A stretch of DNA of 64,000 nucleotides from Gorsachius magnificus. Taxonomy: Eukaryota; Chordata; Aves; Pelecaniformes; Ardeidae. This document shows, one piece after another, positions 12,616 through 28,435 of this stretch. Numbering within the stretch: the stretch's first letter is position 1; each line of letters opens with the position of its first letter. Below the pieces are notes generated by a model that was not told the origin of the DNA, did no database searches, and saw nothing but the letters and a program-made list of their open reading frames with translations. Both the position numbers and the translations under genes were made by a program. Where the stretch lies: NCBI GenBank assembly GCA_034008185.1, contig CM067086.1, positions 33,315,007-33,379,006 on the forward strand, in the 5' to 3' direction.

Positions 12616-13275
12616 CTAGTGAGTATCAGGACTGAGATTTCAAAAAGTACAAGATCTATATAAATTCAGCAAGATGTCCAGCACCAGATTATTTTGTGGT
12701 GCAACAGAGAACCTGGGGAGAGGCCAATGGGACCTCGCGAGGGGAACACCATCTACCTCCCCAGCAGACTGCCAATCTTAGGTTCTTCGCAACAGCAGAT
12801 GGATTTTCCTTGTTCCTGCAGCATCTCAGGTCCCACGGGAGGTATTGATTGCAAGCAAGCACCTGAATATTGCCTAATGGAGTAAGCCAATCACTAACTT
12901 AGCTGGCGTGTCCATGCCCATCCGCTAATTAAGTTTTTTTCTTTTTGTATGCATTTCTACTGTAGCATTTCTTTTTCTTCTTTCTCCACATAAAAGAGTA
13001 AGCAAAAGGACTGCTTTCATCTGTAATAAGTTAAAACCAGAAATGACCTAACTAACAAGTAACTGATATTGGTCCTTGGAGCCCAAAGAGTAAAATCCAT
13101 AGAAAATCTATTGGTTCCATTTTTTTCTGGTATATCCCATGCACACCCCCATTAGAAAAATGGGGTTTATGAATCTTATCATACAGCAAGGAGCAGTACC
13201 TCAGAGCCAGAGCTGACAGTCTGTGGTAAAGGCCTGGGCTCTCTCAGATTGCTAAGTGTGGTTCTGAGTCACTGC

Positions 13276-17487
<4,212 letters not shown>

Positions 17488-17588
17488 TTCTTAGTGCCTG
17501 GTTTGGTGGTGGGATGGCAGTGTTACGTTAACAGTTGGACTTGATGATCTTAAAAGTCTTTTCCAACCTAAATGATTCTATGATTCTG
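17488..17588 (+). mobile_element. CR1 LINE 3' tail fragment
   Basis: About 100 bp of a CR1 3' UTR: the block GGTGGTGGGATGGCAG, then TTGGACTTGATGATCTT and TTTTCCAACCTAAATG, ending in ATTCTATGATTCT. It is nearly identical in pattern to the tail at 63.9 kb. It is a severely 5'-truncated insertion with no coding content. Confidence 0.93.
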
Positions 17589-20500
17589 CCTGTTAAAAAA
17601 ACAGGGCACAGTGTTATTTTACAAATTAATATTTGAAGTATTTATTAGTATTTAGTTTTATAACATGCATGTTCATATTTCTAAGAAATGCCTTAGATAC
17701 ATCTATAATCCTATGTTACATGTCATAATTACTTTTAATTTGAAAGAGTAACTGCAGACAGAGGAGGCACATATGTAGTAGGACACTTGGGTCCCTCCAG
17801 GCGACAGGACTGTGAGCAGCAGACAACTCTGAAGTGGAGGGCACCTGCCACTCCCTGACCGTAAGCTCTACTGCTTGTGATAGTCTCTTTCCTCAGACCG
17901 TTCTTACCCAAACAGTACTTACGTAAGTAACCGTTCTTCATGACTTTTTAAATTAATTTCATTGGCACATCATTGTAGCTACCGTGTTCTTCCTTAAGAC
18001 TGGGAGAATCAGACGTGTATCTGACATGAATTTTTGGGCAATACCTTTTTAAATGTAATTCTTCCTCTCTGGTGAGTAAACACCAAAATCTTTTTTGCCT
18101 TTGCAACTATGGACAACGTTCAATAAATGTGCTGCAAATCTGGCTTCAGCATTTTCATATAAATCTCACAGAAACCATTAGGAGTAAAGATTTACAGAAC
18201 ACTGGTGCTGGATTTGGCCCCAAGACATTAGTTCATCAGTGTTTAAAGATTTATGCACCAAAGTCTTAGCGGTACTTATGTGCTGAAGTCATAACTCTGA
18301 GGAGATATTCATCCTTCAGGTAACTGAGAGCCTCAATTAACTGTGGCTCAGAAAATAGAATTTCGACTGTACTGAAGCGTGGAATAGTTCCAGCAGATCG
18401 ATTAATCAAGCCCTGCAATGAAGCTAAAAGCATGCCACAGACAGATGTCTCCAAATACAGACTTGATGTCCACTCCTTACTCTTAGCACTTTCAGGATGG
18501 ATCTGGAGCCCTGGGATTTTGGTCAGTTCTGAATGTATTAATCATCTGGTTTTGCTGCTTCTCTCTCTGGACTCCACCTCCATCAGGGTGCATGTTGTCC
18601 CCTTTCCTGTGAGTTCTACCTACACCGCCACATGTTGCGAGTAAGAAAGCACAGTCCCTTTCCACTCTGCATTTTCCCCTCATTTTCGTCTCTAGCTCCT
18701 TTCCCTTAGGAGATGCATCATTTCCCTGCCACTCCTTGTTCCTTTGCCCGGTTCCCTCTCTACCTACTGGCAGCCTCTGATCCCTGCCTATCTTTCAAAT
18801 CTGTTCCAAAAAGAATTGGGATACAGTAAAAAAGAATGACGACAAAAGGAGATTAAATTAATCCAATTACCAGACTAAGCCAAAGGGATGGGGAAGTATA
18901 GTTCTTACCAGTAATGCCTCTGTGTGGGCTGCCCAGAAGGCACCATTTCACAATGGGAAGGAGAAAGGTAGGGTTTTCTTGGGAGGGAGGGTCAGAGAAC
19001 AAAGAGAAAACACGAAGACATTGTTAGTTTAAAGAATAGTTTTCTGACTAACATGATCTCATGAATGGCAGTAGAAGTGCAGAAAGCTGAGATTTCCCAT
19101 GCCCTGCCTCGCGCATAGCATCACGTTACTCAAACACACCTTAGCCCAGAATGACCACTCCAACCTGAGAACAAATTAAGGCAGGAGTTCTTTACTTACA
19201 TTGACCAAGAGGGATGCTTCCTATGTTCCTGACAGAAGCTAAGACCCCTCAAGAGTCAAGCAAGCAGCAGACTTGCAAGACAAATCTGTGAAAAATGGGT
19301 AAGTCCAAACTTGGCATCTAAAAGTATTATCCCCAAATCCCCCCCAGCATCTCTTTCAGGTAAGGTCATGTCCTTTTTCATGTCTGCTGCTAGAAGACTC
19401 CTGTGCTTTACCTGCTGCCCTCCCCTGTTTGGAAAAGCTGCCCTGTGTCCCCAATATTCACTGACAGTACAGCTCTCAAACAAGCAAGTGTCCAAGAAGG
19501 GCCCAAGTGCCCCTGCTGCAGCCCCAGCACAAACCAGAGACTTTCAAGCCAGGACCCCGCTGTTGGAGCAGGCAGAGCTTCCCACTAACACTGCAAAGGA
19601 CAGAGTCAGCGCTACAGAAGGTCTGCCCCTGAGGACATGGCACATCCAGCGGGGCACAACCTGTCCTGAGAATCTGTATCAGCCATCCTCCAGTTTTGGG
19701 TGCTCAGTTGCTGGATTCACCATTATCTTAACCTGGACAGTAAGTCCAGGTTGATTTCCTTCTCTGCAGTGACAGAAGTGAGTTCCTAGAACCCATTTTT
19801 CAAAAGCTGCTGCAAGTTTGCAGCCCAAGGTCAGCTCAAGGTCTGCGCACTCGTAGTTCCCCAATGGGCAACTGCCTGACTTGTAAGCTCCTGGGGGCTG
19901 GGCCCCTTCATTTCAAACTGTGCATTCAAGTATAGTGGCAAGCAAAATTCACAGCTGTTTTTGAAAGATTGAGCCTAACATGTTGTATTAGCTGACTGAA
20001 GCAATTCTGACATTCAAAGAACATAATACACATCATGGCTTATGGAAACCCAAAAAGCAACCCAAAACAGAGTGATGAATGGAGAGAGATAATTTATCCT
20101 GAGAACATGCTGAGAGTTTACAAGATTTTGCCATAGCCAATATCCTTTCCACTGTAACTAGAGAGCCAGCAAGACGTAAAGAAGAGACAATATTAAGGTC
20201 GAGACATATGTGTCACCCATCTTACATGGTTTCTTAAAGCTGTCTGGAAATTCAGATGGTTCTTTTTTGAAAAGGGTTTTTTTTTTTTTCTTCTTAGCAA
20301 TTGCCCCCATCTTCTTCCCAAAGCAAAATGAAAAGCAAACACACCAGCCCACTCCAACACTACAATAATAAATTGGATTGGACAACTTACAGAGGTCAGT
20401 ATCAGTAATGGTAACAAATAAATACTCTTAGTCCAGCTCTTCTGAACAATCTGCAGGAACAAGCCAGAATCAGCATGCAATGGAGGAAAGCCAAGTTTGG

Positions 20501-22811
20501 CAAAAAGAGAGTGACAAAAAAATCCAAACATATTTCACATTGAAAATGAAGCTTGGCAGAGAAAAATATTATGATCAAGGCAGTGAAGTAAGAATATCTA
20601 AAATCCTAGCCTGCTAATACCCTGACACAATCAAAGTCACTTAAATCTGTGAAGAACAGCAGTGTGTGTAAAAAGACAAAAAAAAAAAAATTAGAACCGT
20701 TGACAGATCCCAGGCAGTGTCTCCTACTTTGCTGAAGGTAAAGCTCAAAGCAGCATTTCAGAAAGTTAGCTGCTTCTTTTAGTGGAAATTCATGCTGTGT
20801 ATGCACAACTGTAAAGAACTAGTTCCCTCTCCTTGTAGTACTCTTCACCAGCGCACAAGCCTTTATAAATTCCCAGCATTTAACTGATAATAGGCAACTG
20901 GATAGTGTAAACACTTGCAGCTAGCAACTACAGTCACTCTTCATCTAGGAGGAGCAGAACTGCTGTAGACCATAAAGAAACCTAGCATCTTGGTCTAAGC
21001 TGGGTTAGGTTTAAACCTTGCAAGCAGAAGGCACTGCATAAAGACAGATGAAACAGGAGGGAGCACACTTTTAAGCACCTTCGGAAACACAGCCCAAAAC
21101 TATCATAAGAAGTTTTCTTCTCTCTTTTGGAAGTCTCTCAATGGCAATTCTACAGCAAATATTTTTTCCTCCTCAATACGTATTTTCCTTCCTAACGTTA
21201 AACTATTGCTGAGATGTGAAAGAACCAGGTCTTCCAAGCGCTATCTGCTATTCACCAGGCTGTGGAGGAGAAAACTTGAGAAGCCTCAGATTGCCAAGTT
21301 ATTCTTTTTCACCAAAAGAATCCTTGTGGAGCCTCCAAGATAGTGGCCACCTCATCTTCTTAATTTCAAGTTCACACAGGTCCTCACAGAGGTAGAAACA
21401 TCCTGGAAAGGAAGGGTAGAAGAGGATAAATCTCAGAATCCTACTGACCACCTCACCATGTCTGACAAGATCCTCACATAGGCAACCATGCCTACAGCTG
21501 GGAAAGGCAGCTCCTCCAAGCAGTTTCTCCCATTAGCACCCACCAATTAGCATACCACGGGGATTAATCATGCCATCACCGGCTTGCAAAGTACATAATC
21601 AGCAGTGGAAATATACTGTATGGGCAAATAAATTAGTGGTGAGTTTTGTACTCCATTGTTCAGGTTTATTCCAATTCAGAAAACAACAACAAGCAGCCTG
21701 TAAGCGCATCACTCAGGTAAATCTGTCTCTGTAGACCAGTCAAATCTCTCTGTCCTGGACAACAAGTCAACAAAACCTTAGGTTTTAGGGCCTAGCTCAT
21801 CCACAGCAGAGATACCCCTCCACTGTTTTGCGTACTTTGTTGCTATTTACGTCCTTACAAAACAAGGTTGACATTTTAGTGCTCTTTCCTCAAGGTATCA
21901 GGAAGCTTAGCGTTCAGGTTACAACTACAACCACATCACCTTCATGTTTTATGCACGCCTGCCGTTTTTGTTTTTTGTAAACCTGAAGCATCAGACCCAC
22001 CATAAACCTCTAAAGTTTAGTGGTTTATGACTCCCCTCGTGTCAGACTCGTTCATCTGATTACATGCTGTGTCCCCCAAGAAGGCAGCATCAAAGCTTTC
22101 CCACAGGGGAACGTGACCGAAACTCTCAGCCTTCTGAAAGGTGGCAAGCTGAACATTCATGAGCTCTTTTAAATAAAGCAGTAACTCGACATTTGTGCCT
22201 CAAGCAGAACTGGTACTGGCCAGGCTATTTCTGCCTGCCATTTAAGGAAGCCTCTTATCTCTTCAGACATCAATTTCTTAACTCAGCATCGGTCCATAAG
22301 CTTTTACATCTGCATCCTACAGCTCCCTCCTTTTCCAGTCAGTCAGCTGATGAAGGTACAGTCCCAGGGGTGTTTCCCAGCACTGTTTTTCAAACTGAGA
22401 CATGTGCTCCCAGCTGCAGCTTCATGCACTCCAGTTCATGAGCCAGGGAGCTGGGTCATAAGGATGCCCCACGCCTCCTCTGACCACAGCTGATGTCACC
22501 TCGGTTCTTTTCCAACTCTTTCTGAGCTTCTTACTGCCTTTCTTCCAAATCACAGAACTGGACTGTTCTCTCATACCCTAATTCAGACTGGACCACAGAT
22601 ACCTGCCTTAACAAAGGCAAATCAACACGCTCTGCCTACATAATTTTTAATTCTATCTACAAATGTAGAGATATATAGACACATTTATATGTTGTCCTTA
22701 TTGCTTTGCTTATTTGCCCTGTCTTCCCCTCTACTTGAAGGGGATGGATTTTTTTTCCCTGTAATTGCTTCTTCTGACTGTGTTCATTTTGATGCTGAGG
22801 TGACCTTTTAC
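17589..22811. other. Probable intronic DNA, no gene seen
   Basis: No supported coding exon. The open frames at 19.3-19.75 kb and 20.2-20.5 kb lack any domain signature. A 9-bp perfect stem with a 5-base loop lies at 19,730-19,752. A T-rich run is at 20,277-20,290. Confidence 0.5.
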
Positions 22812-22816
22812 AAACA
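22812..22816 (+). repeat. Target-site duplication AAACA, left copy
   Basis: AAACA immediately left of the LTR at 22,817-23,368 is repeated exactly at 23,369-23,373 immediately right of it. A 5-bp duplication fits an ERVL-like or similar class integration. Confidence 0.8.
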
Positions 22817-23368
22817 TGTCATGGTTTAACCTGGCTGGCAACTAAGCACCACGCAGCCGCTCGCTCAGTCCCCCCCCTCCCTCAGTGGGATGGGGGAGAG
22901 AATCGGGAAGGGGAAAAAGGTTAGAGCCGAGGGCTGAGATAAAGACGGTTTAATAAGAGAAAATAATAATAATAGTAATAATGAGAATGATAACAAAATA
23001 TACAGAATATACAAAATGAATGATGCACAATGCAATTGCTCACCACCCGCCGACCGATGCCCAGCCCGTCCCGAGCCGCGATCAGTACCCGAGCGACCGA
23101 CCGACCCACCAACCCCCCCGAGCATGACGTTCTATGGTATGGAATAGCTCTTTGGACAATTTGGGTCCTAGCTGTGCTGTACTCCCAGCTTGTTATGCAC
23201 CTGGCCGAGCAGGAGAAGCTCAAAAAGTCCTTGAGCAGTCTGAGCACTGCTTGGCAACAACTAAAAACATCAGCGTGTTATCAACATTCTTCTAGTACTA
23301 AATCCAAAGCACAGCACTATGCTAGCTTCTGTGAAGAAAATTAACTCTATTCCAGCCAAAACCAGACA
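22817..23368 (-). mobile_element. Solo LTR of an avian endogenous retrovirus
   Basis: The 552-bp unit starts TGTCATGGTTTAACC and ends AACCAGACA on the plus strand, so it is bounded by TG...CA and flanked by the AAACA duplication. The block of CGC/GACCGA-rich sequence at 23,040-23,125, followed by GAGCATGACGTTCTATGG, is characteristic of a common bird LTR whose sense strand is minus. In that direction the order is U3 with a CRE-like TGACGT (23,125-23,130), a GC-rich R region, then an ATTAAA poly(A)-type hexamer at 22,949-22,954. The TATA box normally found just downstream of the CRE-like site in this family appears to be missing. No internal viral genes are present, so this is a solo LTR left by recombination. 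It lies in the presumed TMEM229B intron, same strand as the gene. Confidence 0.9.
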
Positions 23369-23373
23369 AAACA
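23369..23373 (+). repeat. Target-site duplication AAACA, right copy
   Basis: Exact match to 22,812-22,816 on the other side of the solo LTR. Confidence 0.8.
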
Positions 23374-26300
23374 CTACTATTGGATTCAGGACTCCTACCT
23401 GCAGCATGCCAATCATTTATTACTGCTCCACAGAGCATGCTCAGTTCCAGCCTTTACACAGCCCCTCTGAAAGAAGATCCATTAATATTATGTTTTTACC
23501 ATTCTTACACATTTCTTTTTGTGACTGCAGTGTGTCCAAATGACCATGCTCTATTGGCCAGTCGCCCCAAAAAAACCAACAAACAGATTCATTGCTCAAA
23601 TACAGTAAAGCATTTTCAAAACTTGCCTATATTTATTAGTCAACCTAAGTCTAAGACTTTAGGTTCCTTAAGACAGAAAATTATGTATGTATATGCACAG
23701 GAATGCTTCAGATGCTTCTGAATGCCTAGAGCACAGGGTAGCCCAGATCATGAAAAAAAGCAATACTGCAGCTTCAGACTGCTTTGCAGATTTAGCAGTT
23801 TATGGCTGTGGTACATGCTGAGACCCTACTCACATTCATCCCTTTTCCCAGATCCAATCTATACATTCAGCCTTCTGAAAAATTCTAAACCATCTCTTGT
23901 GAATAGCAGCTAACACGCATCTGCTTCAGGACTCGTGGAATTTAACTGCATCGTGTTAATACCACCTACTTGCTAAACACCTGAAAAAGGAATTAAGGAT
24001 TTTCTTTTCTAAGGTAGAAGCTTAAGACCTGCTAAGTATAATCCTAAACTCAGCAAGGAGGTAAAAATTCTACTCAACTCTTCACTCCTATCAGCTGTCA
24101 ACCTGCACAGAAGACATTTTCCACTCTCAGCTGCAGAAAGATGGCAGAGTCAGAGAGGTCAAAGCACAATGGTAAAATGAGACTGGAATTTGAGTCCATG
24201 CACACAGCTGCCACAGTAGAAGGCAGAACAATTTTCTTGCTTGGTCCTTAAAATTACTACCATATTTGTGTTGGCTTCTCTAGGACCCAGTGAGATGAAG
24301 TACAGAAAGAGAGCAAAAGCCGGTAAGAATTAATTTGGGGAAAGCCTTGCAAGGACGTTTCCTAGAGAACAGAAGGCAGATCTAAAAGAAGTAGCATGGA
24401 AAGACCCTGGAATATTTGTAGAATAGAGGGAAACAAAGAAGAACGCACAAGTAAAATTTTAAGTGTACTAGTAGCTGAAGCCTTCTAAGGGGCAGATATC
24501 GGGGAAGTAAACTCATCATTGTTTCCTAATTATTAACTTCACCTAAGCAGATAATAATGAAGATCCATAGATTTCCACAGCTACTACAATGACAAGATAA
24601 AATCTGGATACATGTTCCATCCTCCTTCTGGCTACCAGCCCCAATTTAACAGAATCCTTCAAACCTGGGAACCTTAATGGGGCTGGAAAACGACCCGGAA
24701 AAGTGAGGCTATTTTGCTCTCATTGTTGAACTGCTGAGCAATCACTGAGAAGAGGTAGCGCTCAGGTATGGACAAGACATCTAAGTCAGAAAAGATGGGG
24801 AAGGCACGTAAAAAGTCTCTCAGTGCCCAAACAGGGCAACAGACAAAAGACTTAGAGAAGTTACATCAGAGCAGTTTAGTCATCATCCTCCCGCACCAGT
24901 ACTTGTAGAATCAGTGCAGCTGGAACAAAGAATCGGAGTTTTGCTGAGTGGCAAAGTTAACCTGGCAGCACAGATCCACGCTTGGCTTAGGAGACATGTG
25001 CTCTTTGCAAGTCTTGCTTGGAAGCTGAGCTGCTGGAATACAGAAGAATGGGGAGAGGAAGATAAATGGTAAGGTATGGACTGCTGCTCTGGGATGAAAA
25101 ATAATCTTTGAGACCACTGGGAGAAAGTTAAGACTATGACTCTTGATTGCATATGCTGTCAGACAGCTGACAAAACCCCTACAATAAGGTGCCAAGAAAA
25201 GTCAAGACTGTTTCTCTACCAGTGTCTTGTCTCAGATGACTCTGCTTAGAGGGCTACATTAGCAACAGCTTCTCTCAATTCAAGATACAATTTTAGTTTT
25301 ACTAAATGTAAATTCTACTCTGCTCTGCAGGCAGGAGTTCACTGTGCTTCTCTAGTTCAGCACTCCCTCCTGTCTGAAGCCAAGCTGCTGCTGCATGCAG
25401 AAAAAAAATGACTGAATATAGCCACAATATCTGCACTGACCTGTTTTGCCCTTACAAAAAAAAGGGAAGCCAACTATTTTAAAACCTCTCTCCACTAACC
25501 TGGCACTGTAGGGAGGCATGGCTATTATTTGACTAGTACCCCAGCAGAACGATCTGCAGCAGGGACGGGCTCTTGCATATAATCTCCAGCAGTCTCAGCC
25601 CTGGGCTAGCAGCACACGTCACTGGCTGAAGGCTCCAGATGGATCCGTCTGTCCCAAAACACTATAGATGAAGTTGAACATTCCACCTTTCTAAAGTAGA
25701 AGTTTAAGACAACTGAATTCCTCGCATCTTCATTTGCGTCAGAATACTGCACACTAAGACATATATTCCATTATACTCCACTACCAGAAGGAGTGTCCAG
25801 GCATCAGTAAATCAAGGTACTGTAGGTCTATACAAGCACACATGGAAAGACAGCCTGTGCCTCAAAGAATGTGTCATACCACGTCATCTTTCTTATTCGC
25901 TGCTGCAGCAGATCTAGAAACCAGAATCCTATTAATTCCGTTTTTCAGGCTTCTAAAAGAAAGTGTCCCAAAACACACATAGCTCTCATTTTTTCTCATA
26001 AATATTTGTTTAATTCCTGATGATTGACAAAACATCTTCCTAATCCAAAGACAGGCACTAATTGGTCCAGATCCTTGGCCATCTCAGAAGAGAGGCCAGA
26101 CACCAGCTGGACTCTGGATTCTTTCACTTGCCTCTGGAAGCTGCTCTTTCCAGAACAGATAACTCCTGTTGATGCACAACACAGAAAGTTCACGTTCTCT
26201 CTCTCAGAGCTTCTCTCATTTACAAAAGCACAGAAGTCCCTCTGGGCAGTCCAGACAATACCTTTCACCAACTCTGAATTCCCTGTACAAAAGTGTTTGC

Positions 26301-26702
26301 AACGGTCATAGAGGGGCCTCAGGAACACATGGGGACACAAGTGCAAAAGACGAGGAGTTGGTGGCCCAGTGGCTCTGTCCAGCTGGGGCTGTGATGTGCA
26401 CCGTCTTTCCCCACTGCTGGGTTCCACAAGCAAAATGCTCACGCCAGGGAGAATTAGCTATTGCAGTCCCCGACTGTGTTTTCCATAACTTTGACCTTAC
26501 TACTTTGGTCAGATCAGAGACAAAAAACTGATACTCAACTTCAAACAGCTTCAAGCCCAAAGATGGCCTGAGTATCTGAAACTTATTGCCCCCCTCCACC
26601 CCTCCGCAATATCAGTTGATGCAGCAAAGTGTATTACCTCTCCTTAGAAAACCATATTGCACTTGATCTTTGAAGAGAAGGGAATACTGAGCTGAACATA
26701 CT
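23374..26702. other. Probable intronic DNA, no gene seen
   Basis: No coding exon or interspersed repeat recognised. The frames at 25,996-26,599 on both strands overlap one another without domain features. Confidence 0.5.
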
Positions 26703-27664
26703 TGTGGTGGGATGACCCTGGCTGTATGCCAGGCACCCACCAAAGCCACTCTATCACTCCCCTCCTCATCTGGACAGGGCAGAGAAAATAAAACGAAAAG
26801 CTTGTGGGTCGAGATAAGGACAGGGAGAGATCACTCACCAATTACTGTCACGGGCAAAACAGACTCAACTTGGGGAAATCAGTTTAATTTATTACCAATC
26901 AAATCAGAGTAAGATAATGAGAAATAAAAACTGAATCTTAAACCAGCTTCCCCCCACCCCTCCCTTCTTCCTGGGCTTAACTTCACTCCCGATTTTCTCT
27001 ACCTCCTCCCCCTGAGTGACACAGGGGGACAGGGAATGGGGGCTGCAGTCAGTTCATCACACATTGTCTCCGCCGCTCCTTCCTCCTCAGGGACAGGACT
27101 CCTCACACTCTGTCCCTGGTCCAGCGTGGGGTCACTCCCACGGCAGACAGTCCTCCATGAACTGCCCCAGCCTGAATCCTTCCCTCGGATTACAGTTCTT
27201 TATGAACTCCCCAGTGGGGTCCATCCTTCCCACAGGGTGCAGTCCTTCAGGAGCAGACTGCTCCAGCGTGGGTCCCCTGCGGGGTCACCAGCCCTGCCAG
27301 CAAACCTGCTCCAGGCCTGGGCTCCTCTCTCCACGGGGCCACAGGCCCTGCCAGGAGCCTGCTCCAGCATGGGCTTCCCACAGGGTCACACAGCCTCCTT
27401 TGGGCATCCCCATGCTCCGATGTGGGGTCCTCCCTGTGCTGCAGGTGGAGATCTGCTCCCCCATAGACCTTCTTAAATATGTTATCCCAGGGGCACTACC
27501 ACCATTGCTGATGGGCTTGGCCTTGGCCAGCAGTGGGTCCGTCTTGGAGCCAGCTGGCACTGGTTCTGTCTGACAGAGGGGAAGCTTCTATCAGCTTCTC
27601 ACAGAAGCCACCCCTGTAGTCCTCCCCCACTACCGAAACCTTGCCATGCAAACTCAATACAACA
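26703..27664 (-). mobile_element. Long LTR of a second avian endogenous retrovirus family
   Basis: About 960 bp bounded on the plus strand by TGTGGTGGG and CAATACAACA, both typical ends of a common bird LTR. The sense strand is minus: a TATA-like ATATTTAAG lies at about 27,472-27,480 and AATAAA at 26,888-26,893. Between them is a GC-rich R region made of diverged repeats, about 40-50 bp each, around the motif CTGCTCCAG(CG/CA)TGGG, clearest at 27,255-27,375. No gag, pol or env sequence flanks it, so it looks like a solo LTR. I could not find a clean target duplication next to the ends, so one edge may be eroded. The open frames of 185 and 146 codons inside it are by-products of the GC-rich repeats, not genes. 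Confidence 0.85.
27255..27375 (-). repeat. Internal tandem-like repeats in the LTR
   Basis: Recurrent blocks with CTGCTCCAG followed by GGG and then GGGTCAC/GGCCAC and CCCTGCCAG appear at least three times. They are diverged copies of a unit inside the R region of the LTR. Confidence 0.7.
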
Positions 27665-28110
27665 CTTCACCTGGTTCCCAGAAGAGGCTTATTTTTGAAG
27701 TCTCATGGCAGCCTAGCGGCCAAATCCTATGAAACTCAGGACACTCAGCTGAAACACTGGAAGAGATGCTATCTACCAGGCTATGTGCTACAGAGCCATT
27801 TGCACCAGATGGGAACATGTAAGAGGAAGCAGTAAGACCATGACTTCCCATCCATGAAGTCCAGTTCGTTCTTAACACCACCTGTAATTAGCTTCTCTTT
27901 CTGTCCAAGTACCAAGACTCCCACTAACTTCTGTCAACTTGTCAGAGGAAGCTTATCACACTCTGCACCTGGTCGGAAGGACCCAGTTTCCCCATGGGTC
28001 CTGGCAACCACAACCAAAAAAGAAAACAACCATAGCTGCGCCATCCTCTGCAGCACGGAGGCAAGCCTGCCATCCTGGAGTCTCATGCAGCAGCCTTTTA
28101 ATGGAAGGAC

Positions 28111-28435
28111 AATTCACAGAATGGCAAGGGTTGGAAGGAACCTTGGGAGATCATCCAGTCCAACCCTCCTGCTAAAGCAGGTTCACCTAGAGCAGGTTGC
28201 ACAGGACATCATCCAGGCGGGCTTTGAATATCTCTAGAGAAGGAGACTCCACAACCCCCCTCAGCATCCTGTTCCAGTGCTCTGTCACCCTCAAAGTAAA
28301 GAATTTCTTCCGCATATGCAACTGAAAAGTCTTATGTTTCAGTTTGTGCCCATTGCCCCTTGTCCTGTCGCTGGGCACCACTGAGAAGAGTCTGGCTCCG
28401 TCCTCGTGACACCCACCCTTAAGATATTTGTACTG
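28111..28435 (-). mobile_element. CR1 LINE 3' end, minus strand
   Basis: On the plus strand it starts ATTCACAGAATGGCAAGG and continues TTGGAAGGAACCTTGGGAGATCATCCAGTCC-type sequence, the reverse complement of a CR1 tail. Reading minus, the frame 28,187-28,462 encodes the C-terminal part of ORF2, with [26 protein letters not shown] and [10 protein letters not shown], ending just before the tail. The element is truncated 5' of this point. The 3' direct repeat is the diverged CATTCTGTGAATT form, indicating an older subfamily than the 8.6-kb and 56-kb copies. Confidence 0.93.

Larger units (their letters stand above)
10045..13275 (-). other. TMEM229B: Probable long 3' UTR of TMEM229B
   Basis: The DNA directly after the stop codon runs for more than 3 kb without a recognisable interspersed repeat or a coding frame, then meets a canonical minus-strand AATAAA near 10,062. 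The terminal coding exon of this gene is expected to carry the 3' UTR without further splicing. The stretch includes an A-rich tract at 12,576-12,612 and a perfect 16-bp palindrome at 12,111-12,126. The downstream limit is inferred, not seen; ending at 12.56 or 12.05 kb is equally possible from sequence alone. Confidence 0.4.

Noticed and set aside
19730..19752. 9-bp perfect stem with 5-base loop as a possible RNA gene or terminator
   Set aside because: Hairpins of this size are expected by chance in 64 kb, and no promoter or conserved context is present.
27016..27573. 185- and 146-codon plus-strand frames
   Set aside because: They lie wholly inside the LTR at 26.7-27.7 kb and on its antisense strand. 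The apparent repeats in the protein reflect the repeated units of the LTR.
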